Assembly: GCF_006715635.1 (NCBI RefSeq) | Contig: NZ_VFNP01000001.1 | Coordinates: forward strand, 496,001-560,000 | DNA length: 64,000 nucleotides | Direction: 5' to 3' | From: Streptomyces sp. SLBN-118 | GTDB lineage: Bacteria; Actinomycetota; Actinomycetes; Streptomycetales; Streptomycetaceae | Shown here: positions 8,383 to 16,484 of the stretch, piece after piece | Layout of the letters: each line of letters starts with the position of its first letter | Position numbering within the stretch: position 1 is the stretch's first letter | Translations under genes and position numbers: made by a program | Notes under the pieces: model-generated | What the model saw: only the letters and a program-made list of their open reading frames with translations | Database searches by the model: none | What the model was told of the DNA's origin: nothing

Positions 8383-8580
8383 TCACACCCATGGCCAGTC
8401 TTCCGACCTCGGGGCCCCATCCTCAGCCAGACTGCCGGGTGGCGGCGACAGCGTCACCGCTGCCTGCGAACGGATCCAGGTAATCGCCTCGGCCAGCTGG
8501 TCACGAAGACACATACCGCCGCCGGACGCGGCTGCGCCGTCACCCGAGTCCACCTCGTCCGAAAAGTCCTGACCAGCCAT
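8383..8580 (-). CDS. Small hypothetical protein
   Basis: A 65-residue product beginning MAGQDFSDEVDSGDG, with a central MCLRDQLAEAITWIRSQ helix and ending SEDWPWV. The ATG at 8580 follows GAGAGG by seven bases and lies 11 bases after the stop of the upstream small gene (8592-8792), so the two form a likely two-gene operon. It has an acidic Gly/Ser-rich N-terminus, a short amphipathic helix, and no membrane segment or known domain. The low number of supporting features keeps confidence moderate. Confidence 0.45.
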   Translation of the reverse strand: MAGQDFSDEVDSGDGAAASGGGMCLRDQLAEAITWIRSQAAVTLSPPPGSLAEDGAPRSEDWPWV

Positions 8581-8591
8581 TCCTGAACCTC

Positions 8592-8792
8592 TCAAGCGAG
8601 CCGACCTGCGACGGCCAGCACCACAGTGGCGGCAACGGTTGCCGCCGAGCAGATGACCATGGCGGCCCGGCTGCACCGGCCTGCGCGCGCGACAACGGCG
8701 TCCAGGTCGCCTCGCTCGGGCTCGAGCCAGGAAGCCACAAGCAGGGCCGCATACGGCACATCGCCGTGACCGCGAGGATCCATGCCCTGCAC
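8592..8792 (-). CDS. Small putative membrane-anchored protein
   Basis: About 66 residues, with ATG at 8792 or at the fourth codon (ATGGATCCT). The middle reads YAALLVASWLEPERGDLDAV, and the C-terminal third (ICSAATVAATVVLAVAGRLA) is a single hydrophobic helix that ends the protein, as in a tail-anchored protein. Its TGA is followed after 11 bases by the start of the next small gene, with a GAGAGG between them. No family is recognised. Which of the two ATGs is used is uncertain. Confidence 0.45.
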   Translation of the reverse strand: MQGMDPRGHGDVPYAALLVASWLEPERGDLDAVVARAGRCSRAAMVICSAATVAATVVLAVAGRLA

Positions 8793-8952
8793 AACGCGTG
8801 ATCAAGAATCACGACAGCATCAGCCACCTCGACATCACCCGCTCAGCCCACGCTCCGGAATGCGGCCCTCACAGGAAACGGCTCTCGCCGCCGATCTCAC
8901 GTTCTCGGAGCTATCGTGACCGCGTTCCTGGTCGGTGACAGCGGGGGGACGG

Positions 8953-9984
8953 GTGACGATCGAGTCGGAGCGAAGACCCACACTGGCCCGCATCGCCGAA
9001 TTGGCGGGCGTGTCGGTGCCGACGGTGTCCAAGGTGCTCAACGGCTACCGTGACGTCTCCGTGCGAACCCAGGAGCGGGTCGAGCGAATCATCGCCCAGG
9101 AGGGGTACGTACGTCCGTCGAAGCCTCGTGACGGAGCGGGCGCGCTGCTGGACCTGGTGATCAACGACCTGGACAGCGCCTGGGCCGCCGAGATTCTCAC
9201 CGGTGCCGAAGAGGTGGCGCGGGAGCACCGGATGCACCTCGTGCTCAGGGCGGTCCATACCGACGCTCCGCCTGCGCTCGGCTGGTTGGAGGCGCTCGGC
9301 GCGCGAGGCTCGCGCGGGGTGATCCTCGTGCTGTCGGATCTCACGGCCGTCCAGCGCAGGGAGCTGCGCCGGATGTCGATCCCGTTCGTCGTGGTCGACG
9401 CGGTCGGCGGTGCGGATCCCCCGGCGAACTCGGTCACTGTGACCAATCGGCACGGTGGTTTCAGCGCTGCCCAGCACCTGATCTCCCTGGGGCACAGCCG
9501 GATCGCCGTCATCGGCGGCCCCGAGCACCTGTCCTGCACGCGGGAACGAGTGGCGGGCTACCGTGACGCGCTCAAGGTGGCCGGGCTGCGATGCGATCCG
9601 CGCCTGATCCGCTACGGCCCCTTCCGGCACGAGGAGGGTTACCGGCAGGCCTGCGCGCTGCTGGAGCTGCCGACTCCTCCGACCGGGATCGTCGCGGGCA
9701 ACGACGTTCAGGCGCTGGGGGCTTATCAAGCCCTCAAGGAGCACCGGTTGCGCGTTCCGTCCGACGTGAGCGTGGTCGGGTTCGACGACGTGCACTTCAC
9801 GCCGTGGACGTCGCCGCCGCTGACGAGCGTCCGACAGCCCCTTCGGGACATGGGCGCGCTGGCGACCAGGATGCTCGTCACGCTGGTCAACGGTGGGCAA
9901 CCACCGGTTGCTCGCATCGAGTTGGCAACCAATCTCGTGGTGCGCGAGAGCACGGGCCCCGTCGCGGCATCACGGTCGCGGTGA
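8953..9984 (+). CDS. LacI-family transcriptional regulator
   Basis: DNA-binding regulator of 343 residues. The N-terminal HTH reads TLARIAELAGVSVPTVSKVL followed by the hinge helix; the sugar-binding periplasmic-like domain follows, with RIAVIGGPE and VSVVGFDDV blocks. GTG at 8953 is preferred because GGGGGGA lies just upstream; an in-frame GTG at 8935 lacks a ribosome-binding site. It runs convergently towards the GH12 gene and is a clear paralogue of the HTH-less protein at 11427-12302. The recognition helix (SVPTVSKVL) differs from the CebR sequence I remember (GRGTVSRVI), so it is probably not CebR itself even though a CebR-type box is near. The effector is likely an oligosaccharide, by context only. 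Confidence 0.92.
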   Translation: MTIESERRPTLARIAELAGVSVPTVSKVLNGYRDVSVRTQERVERIIAQEGYVRPSKPRDGAGALLDLVINDLDSAWAAEILTGAEEVAREHRMHLVLRAVHTDAPPALGWLEALGARGSRGVILVLSDLTAVQRRELRRMSIPFVVVDAVGGADPPANSVTVTNRHGGFSAAQHLISLGHSRIAVIGGPEHLSCTRERVAGYRDALKVAGLRCDPRLIRYGPFRHEEGYRQACALLELPTPPTGIVAGNDVQALGAYQALKEHRLRVPSDVSVVGFDDVHFTPWTSPPLTSVRQPLRDMGALATRMLVTLVNGGQPPVARIELATNLVVRESTGPVAASRSR

Positions 9985-10035
9985 CCACTGCCCGGAGGCG
10001 TGGGCCGGGCGCTGTCCGCCCGCCCGACTCGTCGC

Positions 10036-10085
10036 GGGGCGGCGGTTCGCTGCCGGGACGCCGCCGGGCAGCGAACCGCCGCCCC
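10036..10085. terminator. Strong bidirectional terminator, lacI-type gene / GH12 gene
   Basis: A perfect 19-bp stem beginning GGGGCGGCGGTTCGC (10036-10054) pairs with 10067-10085, with a 12-nt loop. It sits between the convergent 3' ends of the LacI gene and the GH12 gene. Confidence 0.85.
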
Positions 10086-10092
10086 ATCGAGG

Positions 10093-11277
10093 TCAGTTCT
10101 CGAACCGCCACTGCTGCTGCGGCTGGGACCCGCCCCCGCAGTCCCAGATCTGGAGCGCAGTGCCGTTCGCAGTCCCGCGCTCGACAGCATCCAGGCACTT
10201 GCCCGACTGGGGGTTGCGCAGTTTGCCGTTGGCGTCCCTGACCCAGCGCTGCGCGCCGTTGCCCGGCGAACACGACCACAGGTGCACCCGCGTGCCGTTG
10301 GCGGTGCCGCCGCCCTGAACGTCCAGGCACTTGCCGGAGACCGGGTTCACCAGCGCCTCACCCTGCGGCTGCCACCGCTGGTTCGTGTCGCCCGAGCAGT
10401 CCCACAGCTGCAACGCGGCGCCGTCCCTGGTGCCCCAGTTCTCCACGTCCACACAGCGGTTACTGCCGGAGTTGACGATCTTCTGAGCGCCAACGCCGCC
10501 ACCACCGCCCCCGCCGCCGTTGGCGGTGAAGGCGAAGCGTTTCACCGCCAGGTCCGTGCCGCCGACCCACGGCTCGAACCCGGCCTGGACGCTGGTCATG
10601 TACCAGCGCCCGTTGATCTGGCCTCGGTTGGCCGCGTCGTGGGTGAACGCCTTGATGCTGACGTTGTCCAGGAGGTTGGTGGGCTGCTGACGGACGTAGG
10701 AGATGACGTTCCAGCCGATGTTGCCGATCCACACGTCCCAGTTCGCCCCCTCGATCCAGGCGGTGCCCATCTTGGACCCGATCGGCTGAGGGCGGCCTCG
10801 GTGGTTGGCCCAGATCATCAGCTCGGCACCGTAGTTCTGCCCGCTCGGGTTGGGGTTGGCGTCGAACCACAGGTCGAAGGAGGCGTTCCACTCCCCCGAG
10901 TCCGGGGTGCTGATGTCATAGGTGGCGCGCGGGTCGCCGAAGTCGCTTACCTTCAGCGGAAGGCCGCTGTTGGCCGAGCAGTTGCCGTAGTGGCAGCCCT
11001 TGTACACCGACGGGTAGCCGGCGGGGACGCCGTTGGTCGGGTTGTTGTGGTCGGCCCGGGTGATCCGGAAGCCGGTGCCGTCCGCGCTGATGCACTGAGT
11101 CGTGTCCGCGCCCCAGCGGTTGTTCTGCACGATGATCTCACCACCGGCGAGCTTGGCGGTGCCGACCCGGTCGCAGATCTCGACGGCGGCCTGCGCCGAC
11201 GGGCCGACAGCCGTTGTGCCACCCGCGATGAGCAGGGCGCCCATTAACACCCGTATGGCCTTCTTCCACTGTCGCAT
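10093..11277 (-). CDS. Secreted GH12 endoglucanase/xyloglucanase with ricin-type CBM13
   Basis: Extracellular beta-glucanase of 394 residues. Residues 1-30 are a secretory signal ending AQA-A. The GH12 jelly-roll domain spans about 32-252, with the nucleophile in ELMIW (Glu152) and the acid/base in GFEPW (Glu235). A polyglycine linker (about 253-262) leads to a ricin-B/CBM13 trefoil (about 266-394) with three repeats carrying QxW motifs (NQRW, AQRW, QQQW). GH12 enzymes cut beta-1,4-glucan or xyloglucan, and CBM13 adds polysaccharide binding. GGAAAGGA precedes the ATG. A perfect CebR-type operator lies 32 bases upstream of the start, so induction by cello-oligosaccharides is likely. Confidence 0.95.
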   Translation of the reverse strand: MRQWKKAIRVLMGALLIAGGTTAVGPSAQAAVEICDRVGTAKLAGGEIIVQNNRWGADTTQCISADGTGFRITRADHNNPTNGVPAGYPSVYKGCHYGNCSANSGLPLKVSDFGDPRATYDISTPDSGEWNASFDLWFDANPNPSGQNYGAELMIWANHRGRPQPIGSKMGTAWIEGANWDVWIGNIGWNVISYVRQQPTNLLDNVSIKAFTHDAANRGQINGRWYMTSVQAGFEPWVGGTDLAVKRFAFTANGGGGGGGGVGAQKIVNSGSNRCVDVENWGTRDGAALQLWDCSGDTNQRWQPQGEALVNPVSGKCLDVQGGGTANGTRVHLWSCSPGNGAQRWVRDANGKLRNPQSGKCLDAVERGTANGTALQIWDCGGGSQPQQQWRFEN

Positions 11278-11308
11278 GGGGTCCTTTCCATAGAATCGGC
11301 TTCAGGGT

Positions 11309-11322
11309 TGGGAGCGCTCCCA
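11309..11322. promoter_or_regulatory. CebR-type operator (14-bp palindrome)
   Basis: The sequence TGGGAGCGCTCCCA is an exact match to the published consensus box of CebR, the LacI-family repressor of cellulose/cello-oligosaccharide genes in Streptomyces. It lies in the divergent region between the GH12 gene and the HTH-less LacI-like gene, 32 bases upstream of the GH12 start codon, where a bound repressor would block transcription. Confidence 0.85.
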
Positions 11323-11426
11323 GAGAGGGGAATCTAATCGCTCCCCTGAGCCTCGACAAGCAGCTCAGCGGCTTTCGTGATACCTGGCCGCGGCCCGAAA
11401 GTTTTCGAAGTCGGAGGGGAACGGCG

Positions 11427-12302
11427 GTGTCCACGCGGGCGACGCAGAGCGGCAGCCGGGCCACCCTGGTCGACCTGGTGACCGGAGAACCGGACAGCTC
11501 CTGGGTCGCGGAACTGCTTGCCGGAATCGAACAAGTCGCGCATGAGCACGGCGTCGGAGTGGCGTTCCACCCAGTGCACTACCGGGCCACACCGGGCATG
11601 GACTGGCTGGATTCGCTGGCCGAACGCGGAACCGCGGGCATCATCGCCGCACGCACCGGCTTGAACGCCTACCAGCGCCGCGAGATCGCCGGGCGCGGAA
11701 TCCCGGCCGTCCTCGTCGATGCCACCGATCACTCGGACGACGCGCTGCCTTCCGTCACAGCGACCAGCCGGCACGGTGCGCTGACCGCCGCGCAGCACCT
11801 CACAGGACTCGGTCACCGGCGGATCGCGGTGATCGGCGGGCCGTCCGGATCCCATTTCGCCGGCAGCCTCGTCGCCGGCTACCGCGAAGCGCTGACGGTC
11901 GCCCATATCCCGTACGACCCGTTCCTCGTCCGGTTCGGCGGCTTTCGCCAGGAGGAAGGCCACCGACACGCCTGGTCGCTGCTGAGGGCGCGAACACCAC
12001 CGACCGCCATCCTCACGGGCAGCACCACGCAGGCCCTGGGTGTCTACAAGGCCTCAAGGGACTTGGGAGTTCGCGTGCCGGACGGGCTCAGCGTCGTAGG
12101 TTTCGACGACCTGACCCACGCGTCATGGATCTCGCCGTCGCTCACCACCGTCCGCCGGCCGTTGCGGGAGATCGGAGGGGTGGCGATGCGCATGGTCACG
12201 ACCTTGATGGACGGCGGCGAACTCACCGTTGTCCGTGCGGAACTTGCCACCCATCTGGTCCTTCGCCACAGCACCGCCGCACCACACCGGCGGACCAGGT
12301 GA
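11427..12302 (+). CDS. LacI-family sensor protein lacking the HTH domain
   Basis: A 291-residue protein that aligns by eye with the effector-binding domain of the LacI paralogue at 8953-9984: DSSWVAELLAGIEQVAHEHG, QHLTGLGHRRIAVIGGP, GFRQEEGHRHAWSLL and SVVGFDDLTHASWISPSLTT all have close counterparts there. The first residues (MSTRATQSGSRATLVDLV) lead straight into the sensor domain; the HTH and hinge are missing. Nothing resembling an HTH is present in any frame upstream to the GH12 promoter. GGAGGGG about ten bases before the GTG supports this start, so truncation by a wrong start is unlikely. It could bind the ligand or dimerise with another LacI protein without touching DNA. It is divergent from GH12 and shares its operator region. 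Confidence 0.85.
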   Translation: MSTRATQSGSRATLVDLVTGEPDSSWVAELLAGIEQVAHEHGVGVAFHPVHYRATPGMDWLDSLAERGTAGIIAARTGLNAYQRREIAGRGIPAVLVDATDHSDDALPSVTATSRHGALTAAQHLTGLGHRRIAVIGGPSGSHFAGSLVAGYREALTVAHIPYDPFLVRFGGFRQEEGHRHAWSLLRARTPPTAILTGSTTQALGVYKASRDLGVRVPDGLSVVGFDDLTHASWISPSLTTVRRPLREIGGVAMRMVTTLMDGGELTVVRAELATHLVLRHSTAAPHRRTR

Positions 12303-12385
12303 CGCAGCCGTCGGGAGTTGCGAGCGGCGGGACGACAGACCCGTGCGAGGATCCGAGGACCGCGCGGCCACAGTGGAGGATGAGA

Positions 12386-12943
12386 ATGTTCGCGATGTCC
12401 CTGGGTGACGGAGCCGAGCTGAGGCCCCTGGAGCCCTGGCGGGCCGACGAGTTCCTCGCTCACATGGACCGTGGCCGCGAATACATCGGCCAGTACGTCG
12501 GACTCCCCGATGTCGTGGCCGACATCGACTCCGCGCGGAACTGGCTCCAGAAGTACGCCGACAAGGCCGCGGCCGACACCGGCCGGCTCTACGGCATCTG
12601 GCTCGACGGGCTCCTTGTCGGTGGTGTCCTCTTAAGGATCTTCGACGCGGCTACGGGCAACTGCGAGGCCGGCTGCTGGCTGGAACCGGCCGCCGCCGGA
12701 CGCGGTCTGGTCACCCGCGCGGTACGGCTGATCATCGACTGGGCGATCCAGGAACGCGGAATGCACCGTGTCGAGTGGCTCGTATCCTCCAAGAACACGC
12801 CGAGCATCAACGTGGCCAAGCGGCTCGGCATGAGCCTCGACGGCGTCCAGCGCGAGAACGACCCGTACCGGGGCGTACGGCAGGACACCGAGATCTGGTC
12901 GGTTCTCGCACCCGAGTGGCGTGCCGCGCAAAGGGCCCGGTGA
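12386..12943 (+). CDS. GNAT acetyltransferase, RimL/RimJ-like
   Basis: Predicted acetyl-CoA-dependent N-acetyltransferase of 185 residues acting on a protein N-terminus or small amine. The fold is visible as the N-terminal AELRPLEPWRADEFLAHM strand-helix, an acetyl-CoA loop at AAAGRGLVTRA (Q/RxxGxG/A motif as AGRGLV), and the closing NTPSINVAKRLGM helix with FxxxG-like strand LDGVQRENDPYRG. ATG at 12386 is chosen because GGAGG lies six bases upstream; an ATG at 12380 abuts the ribosome-binding site. The stop is only four bases before the ATG of the CHAT gene, so the two are probably co-transcribed. Confidence 0.9.
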   Translation: MFAMSLGDGAELRPLEPWRADEFLAHMDRGREYIGQYVGLPDVVADIDSARNWLQKYADKAAADTGRLYGIWLDGLLVGGVLLRIFDAATGNCEAGCWLEPAAAGRGLVTRAVRLIIDWAIQERGMHRVEWLVSSKNTPSINVAKRLGMSLDGVQRENDPYRGVRQDTEIWSVLAPEWRAAQRAR

Positions 12944-12947
12944 AGCG

Positions 12948-14252
12948 ATGCGCCGGCTGCGCACGATCCGGCGCAGCCAGCGGGAGGCCGTGGCGCGGGC
13001 GAAGAAGCTCCCGGCGTCGGCCGGTCTCGACTCCGTCGCCGCGCTGCGGGCGCAGGCGGACCAGATGCTGATGGCGGACCTGGACGCGGTCATCGGCGAT
13101 GCCTCACGCGGATACGTGCTCGCGGGAACGACTGCCGTGCCCGCCGTTGTTGCCGCGAGCGCGACCTCCCGGTCCGTCGTCTATGTCGTACCCGGGTTCG
13201 GCGCAGGGGCCGCGATCCGCCTGGAGGCGCCGGAGACCGGACGTGAACTGTGCGAGAGCATCACGCTTCCGGACCTCGGGCTTGACGCCGTCCGGGCCCA
13301 GGGGAAGAAGGTGCGTGAGGTCCTGGCGTCGGACGAGCGGCGGATCAGGGTGCGGAACCAGGCAGTGCAGGAGGCGCACGAGGCCGTCGGGGCGGCCGTG
13401 TGGGGCCCGGTGCTCGACGCCTGGCCGGAGCTCGGGGGAGGACGCGTCGCCCTGATCCCGCTGGGCGAGAGCGCGTTGCTGCCGCTGTACACGGCACCCG
13501 TGGACGGTACGCCGGCCTGTGGTCTGATGGACCTCACCGTCGTTCCGTCCGGGGACGCCCTGATGTTCGCGGGAGCCTGGCCCCGGCCGGCCACGCGCGA
13601 CCCACTGATCGTGGCCGATCCCTGGTACGACGACGGGGAGGGCGGGAGGCCGATCCCGTTCACCGTTCCCGAAGCCCGGACGGTGGCAGCCATCCACGGC
13701 GTGGAGCCGGTGATCCTCCGCGAACCGGAACAGGCCTCCGAGGAGGGCGAGGGGGACCGTTTGCGCACAACAGTGGGACCCGCGCGGCCCGTTCCGCCGT
13801 CAGGTGAGGCCCCGCACGACCTCGCGCACCGGATCACCGCGGCCAACCTCGTCCACCTCGCCGGTCACGGCACCCTGGACGCGCACGAACCGCTCCGGTC
13901 GGCGATCCTGCTCGGGCGGCCGCTGCCGCTGTCCGCGCTGCTCGAACACGACATCCAGCGCGGCACGACGGTCGTGCTCTCCGCCTGCCACCTGGCCGGG
14001 ATCGGCACTCACCTGCCCGGGGAGCAACTCGGCTTCCCGGCGGCGATGCTCGCCATGGGAGCAAGCTCCGTGATCGCGGCGCTGTGGTCCATGCCCGACT
14101 CCGAGCAGACCGTCGCGTTGATGTCCTGGCTCCACGAGGAACTGAGCGGCGAGGCCTCCCCGTCCGTGGCCCTCGGCCGCGCCGTGACGCGCGCCATGGC
14201 CGAGGGCATCCCCGCGACGGTCTGGGGTCCTTTCACCCACTTCGGAGCCTGA
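12948..14252 (+). CDS. CHAT-domain (caspase-like) protein
   Basis: A 434-residue putative clan CD cysteine protease. The C-terminal CHAT domain (about 150-434) has the catalytic His307 in HLAGHGT and Cys347 in LSACHLAG, followed by FPAAMLAMGASSVIAALW, all typical. Streptomyces CHAT proteins usually carry a long N-terminal TPR array; here only a short helical region and a linker remain, so the protein is a TPR-less or 5'-truncated version. The ATG at 12948 is four bases after the GNAT stop with weak GGTGAAG upstream; a GTG at 12921 inside the GNAT gene is possible. CHAT proteases occur in regulated-proteolysis and defence systems, but no partner such as a gasdermin is seen here. Confidence 0.85.
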   Translation: MRRLRTIRRSQREAVARAKKLPASAGLDSVAALRAQADQMLMADLDAVIGDASRGYVLAGTTAVPAVVAASATSRSVVYVVPGFGAGAAIRLEAPETGRELCESITLPDLGLDAVRAQGKKVREVLASDERRIRVRNQAVQEAHEAVGAAVWGPVLDAWPELGGGRVALIPLGESALLPLYTAPVDGTPACGLMDLTVVPSGDALMFAGAWPRPATRDPLIVADPWYDDGEGGRPIPFTVPEARTVAAIHGVEPVILREPEQASEEGEGDRLRTTVGPARPVPPSGEAPHDLAHRITAANLVHLAGHGTLDAHEPLRSAILLGRPLPLSALLEHDIQRGTTVVLSACHLAGIGTHLPGEQLGFPAAMLAMGASSVIAALWSMPDSEQTVALMSWLHEELSGEASPSVALGRAVTRAMAEGIPATVWGPFTHFGA

Positions 14253-14271
14253 AGTGCAGCGTCCCGCGAGG

Positions 14272-14958
14272 TCAGGAGGGCTTTGTCGCGGATACGGCGG
14301 TGACAGTCACCTTGTCGTCGCACTCGGCCAGAGAGCCGTCCTCCAGAGCGACTTGGTGCGCTCCGGCCCCCGGGATGCCGACCACCAGGGTTGGGTAGGT
14401 GACGGGCTCGGATCCGGATACGCAGTAGCCGTCGGCCTCACCCTGGACCTGCACGAACGTCAGCTTCGTCCATGCCTTGCCGGCCGGCGCGACCCGCACC
14501 GCGGACGCGGAGCCTGTAGGGGTCACCGTGAGCGGACGGTTCCGCTGTGGCGAACCATTGCCCGCACCCGCCACGGTCGGATGGCCCTGGACGATGCACG
14601 GCTTGCCGGACACATTGGTGAACTCGACGACCACCGCTCCGACTCCAGTGCCCGGCGGCCGGACGTGGGCCTGGTACATGGACGCCCTGAGGTCCGCCAC
14701 AGCACATGCCTTGGCCGTGGGGGACGAAGACCCGGATGACGGGTCCTGGGCCGTCGGAGAGCCGCCCTCCGCAGGGCGCGAAGCGGCGGAAGTCGGCGTG
14801 CCGGAGGAAGATCCTCCCGCCTCGGTCGGCGCACCCGACGGCGAACCGGCCGGCCCTGCCGCGTCCCCGCCCGGCTGACACCCGGTCATGAGCAGTGTGG
14901 CTGCCGACGCGGTGACCATCGCCATCGCGGCTCTGCGGATACCCGTTCCGTACTGCAT
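14272..14958 (-). CDS. DUF4232 lipoprotein
   Basis: Secreted, lipid-anchored protein of 228 residues. The signal peptide ends in a lipobox LLMTGC (Cys27), followed by a long Ser/Gly/Pro/Thr linker (about 28-88) and a DUF4232 beta domain with a conserved GxGxVVVEFTNVSGKPC strand and Cys pairs. The ATG at 14958 is preceded by GGGGGC at short spacing; the frame stays open upstream but that part is not protein-like. Streptomyces genomes carry several such proteins, and their function at the cell surface is unknown. It is convergent with the CHAT gene, with 19 bases between. Confidence 0.88.
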   Translation of the reverse strand: MQYGTGIRRAAMAMVTASAATLLMTGCQPGGDAAGPAGSPSGAPTEAGGSSSGTPTSAASRPAEGGSPTAQDPSSGSSSPTAKACAVADLRASMYQAHVRPPGTGVGAVVVEFTNVSGKPCIVQGHPTVAGAGNGSPQRNRPLTVTPTGSASAVRVAPAGKAWTKLTFVQVQGEADGYCVSGSEPVTYPTLVVGIPGAGAHQVALEDGSLAECDDKVTVTAVSATKPS

Positions 14959-15330
14959 GAAGCCCCCGAAGTAGAAGTTCAGGTGCCGGTTCCTCACCGA
15001 CACTCGACGCTTGAGAGGACACGGCCGGCTTCCTGGGTTCACCTGCTCGAGCGGCTGTGACACGACGGTGACACGGCACGATACGTTCGTGACGTTCTCC
15101 GTGGCGGGAGGCCAACGCCGTCCGCACTTCCGCCGGCGCGAGCCCACCCGCAGCACAGTCCGGGGCGTGCGGCAGGATGACAGGTCGCGACGGGTGGGCT
15201 CCACACTCCCCGGCGCGGCCGCACAACCGCGCTCCCAGAATTCAACAGGTGCCACAGTGACAACGCATCACATAAGGATCCAAGCGGCAACCACGGCCGC
15301 CGGAACTCCCCGTGCAACTGGAGGGACGCA
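14959..15330. other. Divergent intergenic region, DUF4232 lipoprotein / MscS channel
   Basis: A 372-bp gap with no credible coding frame. It contains a short direct repeat GTGACACGACGGTGACACGG around 15057-15076 that could be a regulator site. No clear -10/-35 was identified. GGAGGGA just before 15331 is the channel's ribosome-binding site. Confidence 0.45.
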
Positions 15331-16431
15331 GTGAACCGGGACCTCACCATGCACGACCTGTTCGTCGCCGGAATCGCCGTGGCCGCAGGCATCGCGGCCG
15401 CCCTTGTGCTGCGGGTGATCCTCAAATGGCTCGGTATACGGGCCGACAGAACCCGCTGGAGCGGTGACGACATCCTCGTCCACGCCCTGCGCGCACTGGC
15501 CCCCTGGGGCGCGATCACCGGTGGCGCGGCAGTCGCGGCGTCAGTTCTGCCGCTGAGCGCCGGGGTCCAGCGCAACGTCACCATGGTGCTCACCGCCGTG
15601 CTCATCATGGCCGCGACGCTCACGGCCGCGAGGATCGTCGCCGGGCTGGTGCAGGCTCTTGCCCAGTCCAAGTCCGGTGTCGCCGGATCGGCCACCATTT
15701 TCGTGAACATCACCCGCGTCCTGGTGCTGGCCATGGGTTTCCTGGTCGTGCTGGAGACCGTGGGCGTGTCCATCGCACCGTTGCTCACCGCGCTGGGCGT
15801 CGGAGGTCTGGCAGTGGCCCTCGCCCTGCAGGACACGCTGGCCAATCTCTTCGCAGGCGTGCACATCCTTGCTTCCCGAACGGTGCAGCCCGGTGACTAC
15901 ATCCGGCTCAGCAGCGGCGAGGAGGGCTATGTCGTCGACATCAACTGGCGCAACACCGTGGTCCGTCAGCTCTCCAACAACCTGGTGATCATCCCCAACA
16001 CGAAGCTGTCCGGCACCAACATGACCAACTTCCACCGGCCGGACCAGCAGATGACGCTGAACGTCCAGGTGGGAGTCGGCTACGACTGCGACTTGGACCA
16101 TGTCGAGCGGGTCACCACGGAGGTCGTTGAGAGCGTGATGGAGGACATCGACGGCGGCCTGCCCGACCATGAACCGGCCGTTCGTTTCCACACGTTCGGC
16201 GACTCCCGGATCAGCTTCACGGTGATCCTTGGGGTCGGCGAGTTCAGTGACCAGTACCGGATCAAGCACGAGTTCATCAAGCGCCTGCACCGGCGCTACC
16301 GCGCCGAGGGCATCAGCGTTCCCGCTCCGACTCGCACCATCGCCCTGCGGCAGGGAGAGGCGTCGATTCCCCACCAGCTCTTGTCCACGGAGCCGATGAC
16401 CGCGCCGAAGCACGGAACGCCGCCCGTGTGA
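15331..16431 (+). CDS. MscS-family mechanosensitive ion channel
   Basis: Inner-membrane channel of 366 residues that would release solutes on hypo-osmotic shock. Four hydrophobic segments are visible (about 7-32, 55-73, 84-107, 122-150). The last flows into the pore-lining helix with Gly/Ala packing (ALGVGGLAVALALQDTLANL, about 152-171), then the beta domain (PGDYIRLSSGEEGYVVDINW, NNLVIIPNTKL) and the alpha/beta cytoplasmic domain. GTG is chosen because GGAGGGACGCA precedes it. The gene is monocistronic and convergent with the VanW gene. Family membership is clear; gating properties cannot be inferred. Confidence 0.93.
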   Translation: MNRDLTMHDLFVAGIAVAAGIAAALVLRVILKWLGIRADRTRWSGDDILVHALRALAPWGAITGGAAVAASVLPLSAGVQRNVTMVLTAVLIMAATLTAARIVAGLVQALAQSKSGVAGSATIFVNITRVLVLAMGFLVVLETVGVSIAPLLTALGVGGLAVALALQDTLANLFAGVHILASRTVQPGDYIRLSSGEEGYVVDINWRNTVVRQLSNNLVIIPNTKLSGTNMTNFHRPDQQMTLNVQVGVGYDCDLDHVERVTTEVVESVMEDIDGGLPDHEPAVRFHTFGDSRISFTVILGVGEFSDQYRIKHEFIKRLHRRYRAEGISVPAPTRTIALRQGEASIPHQLLSTEPMTAPKHGTPPV

Positions 16432-16484
16432 CGTCGGGGCCGGGGCCCACTGCCTTTCGGCGCGGGGACCCCGGCGGCCTCGCG

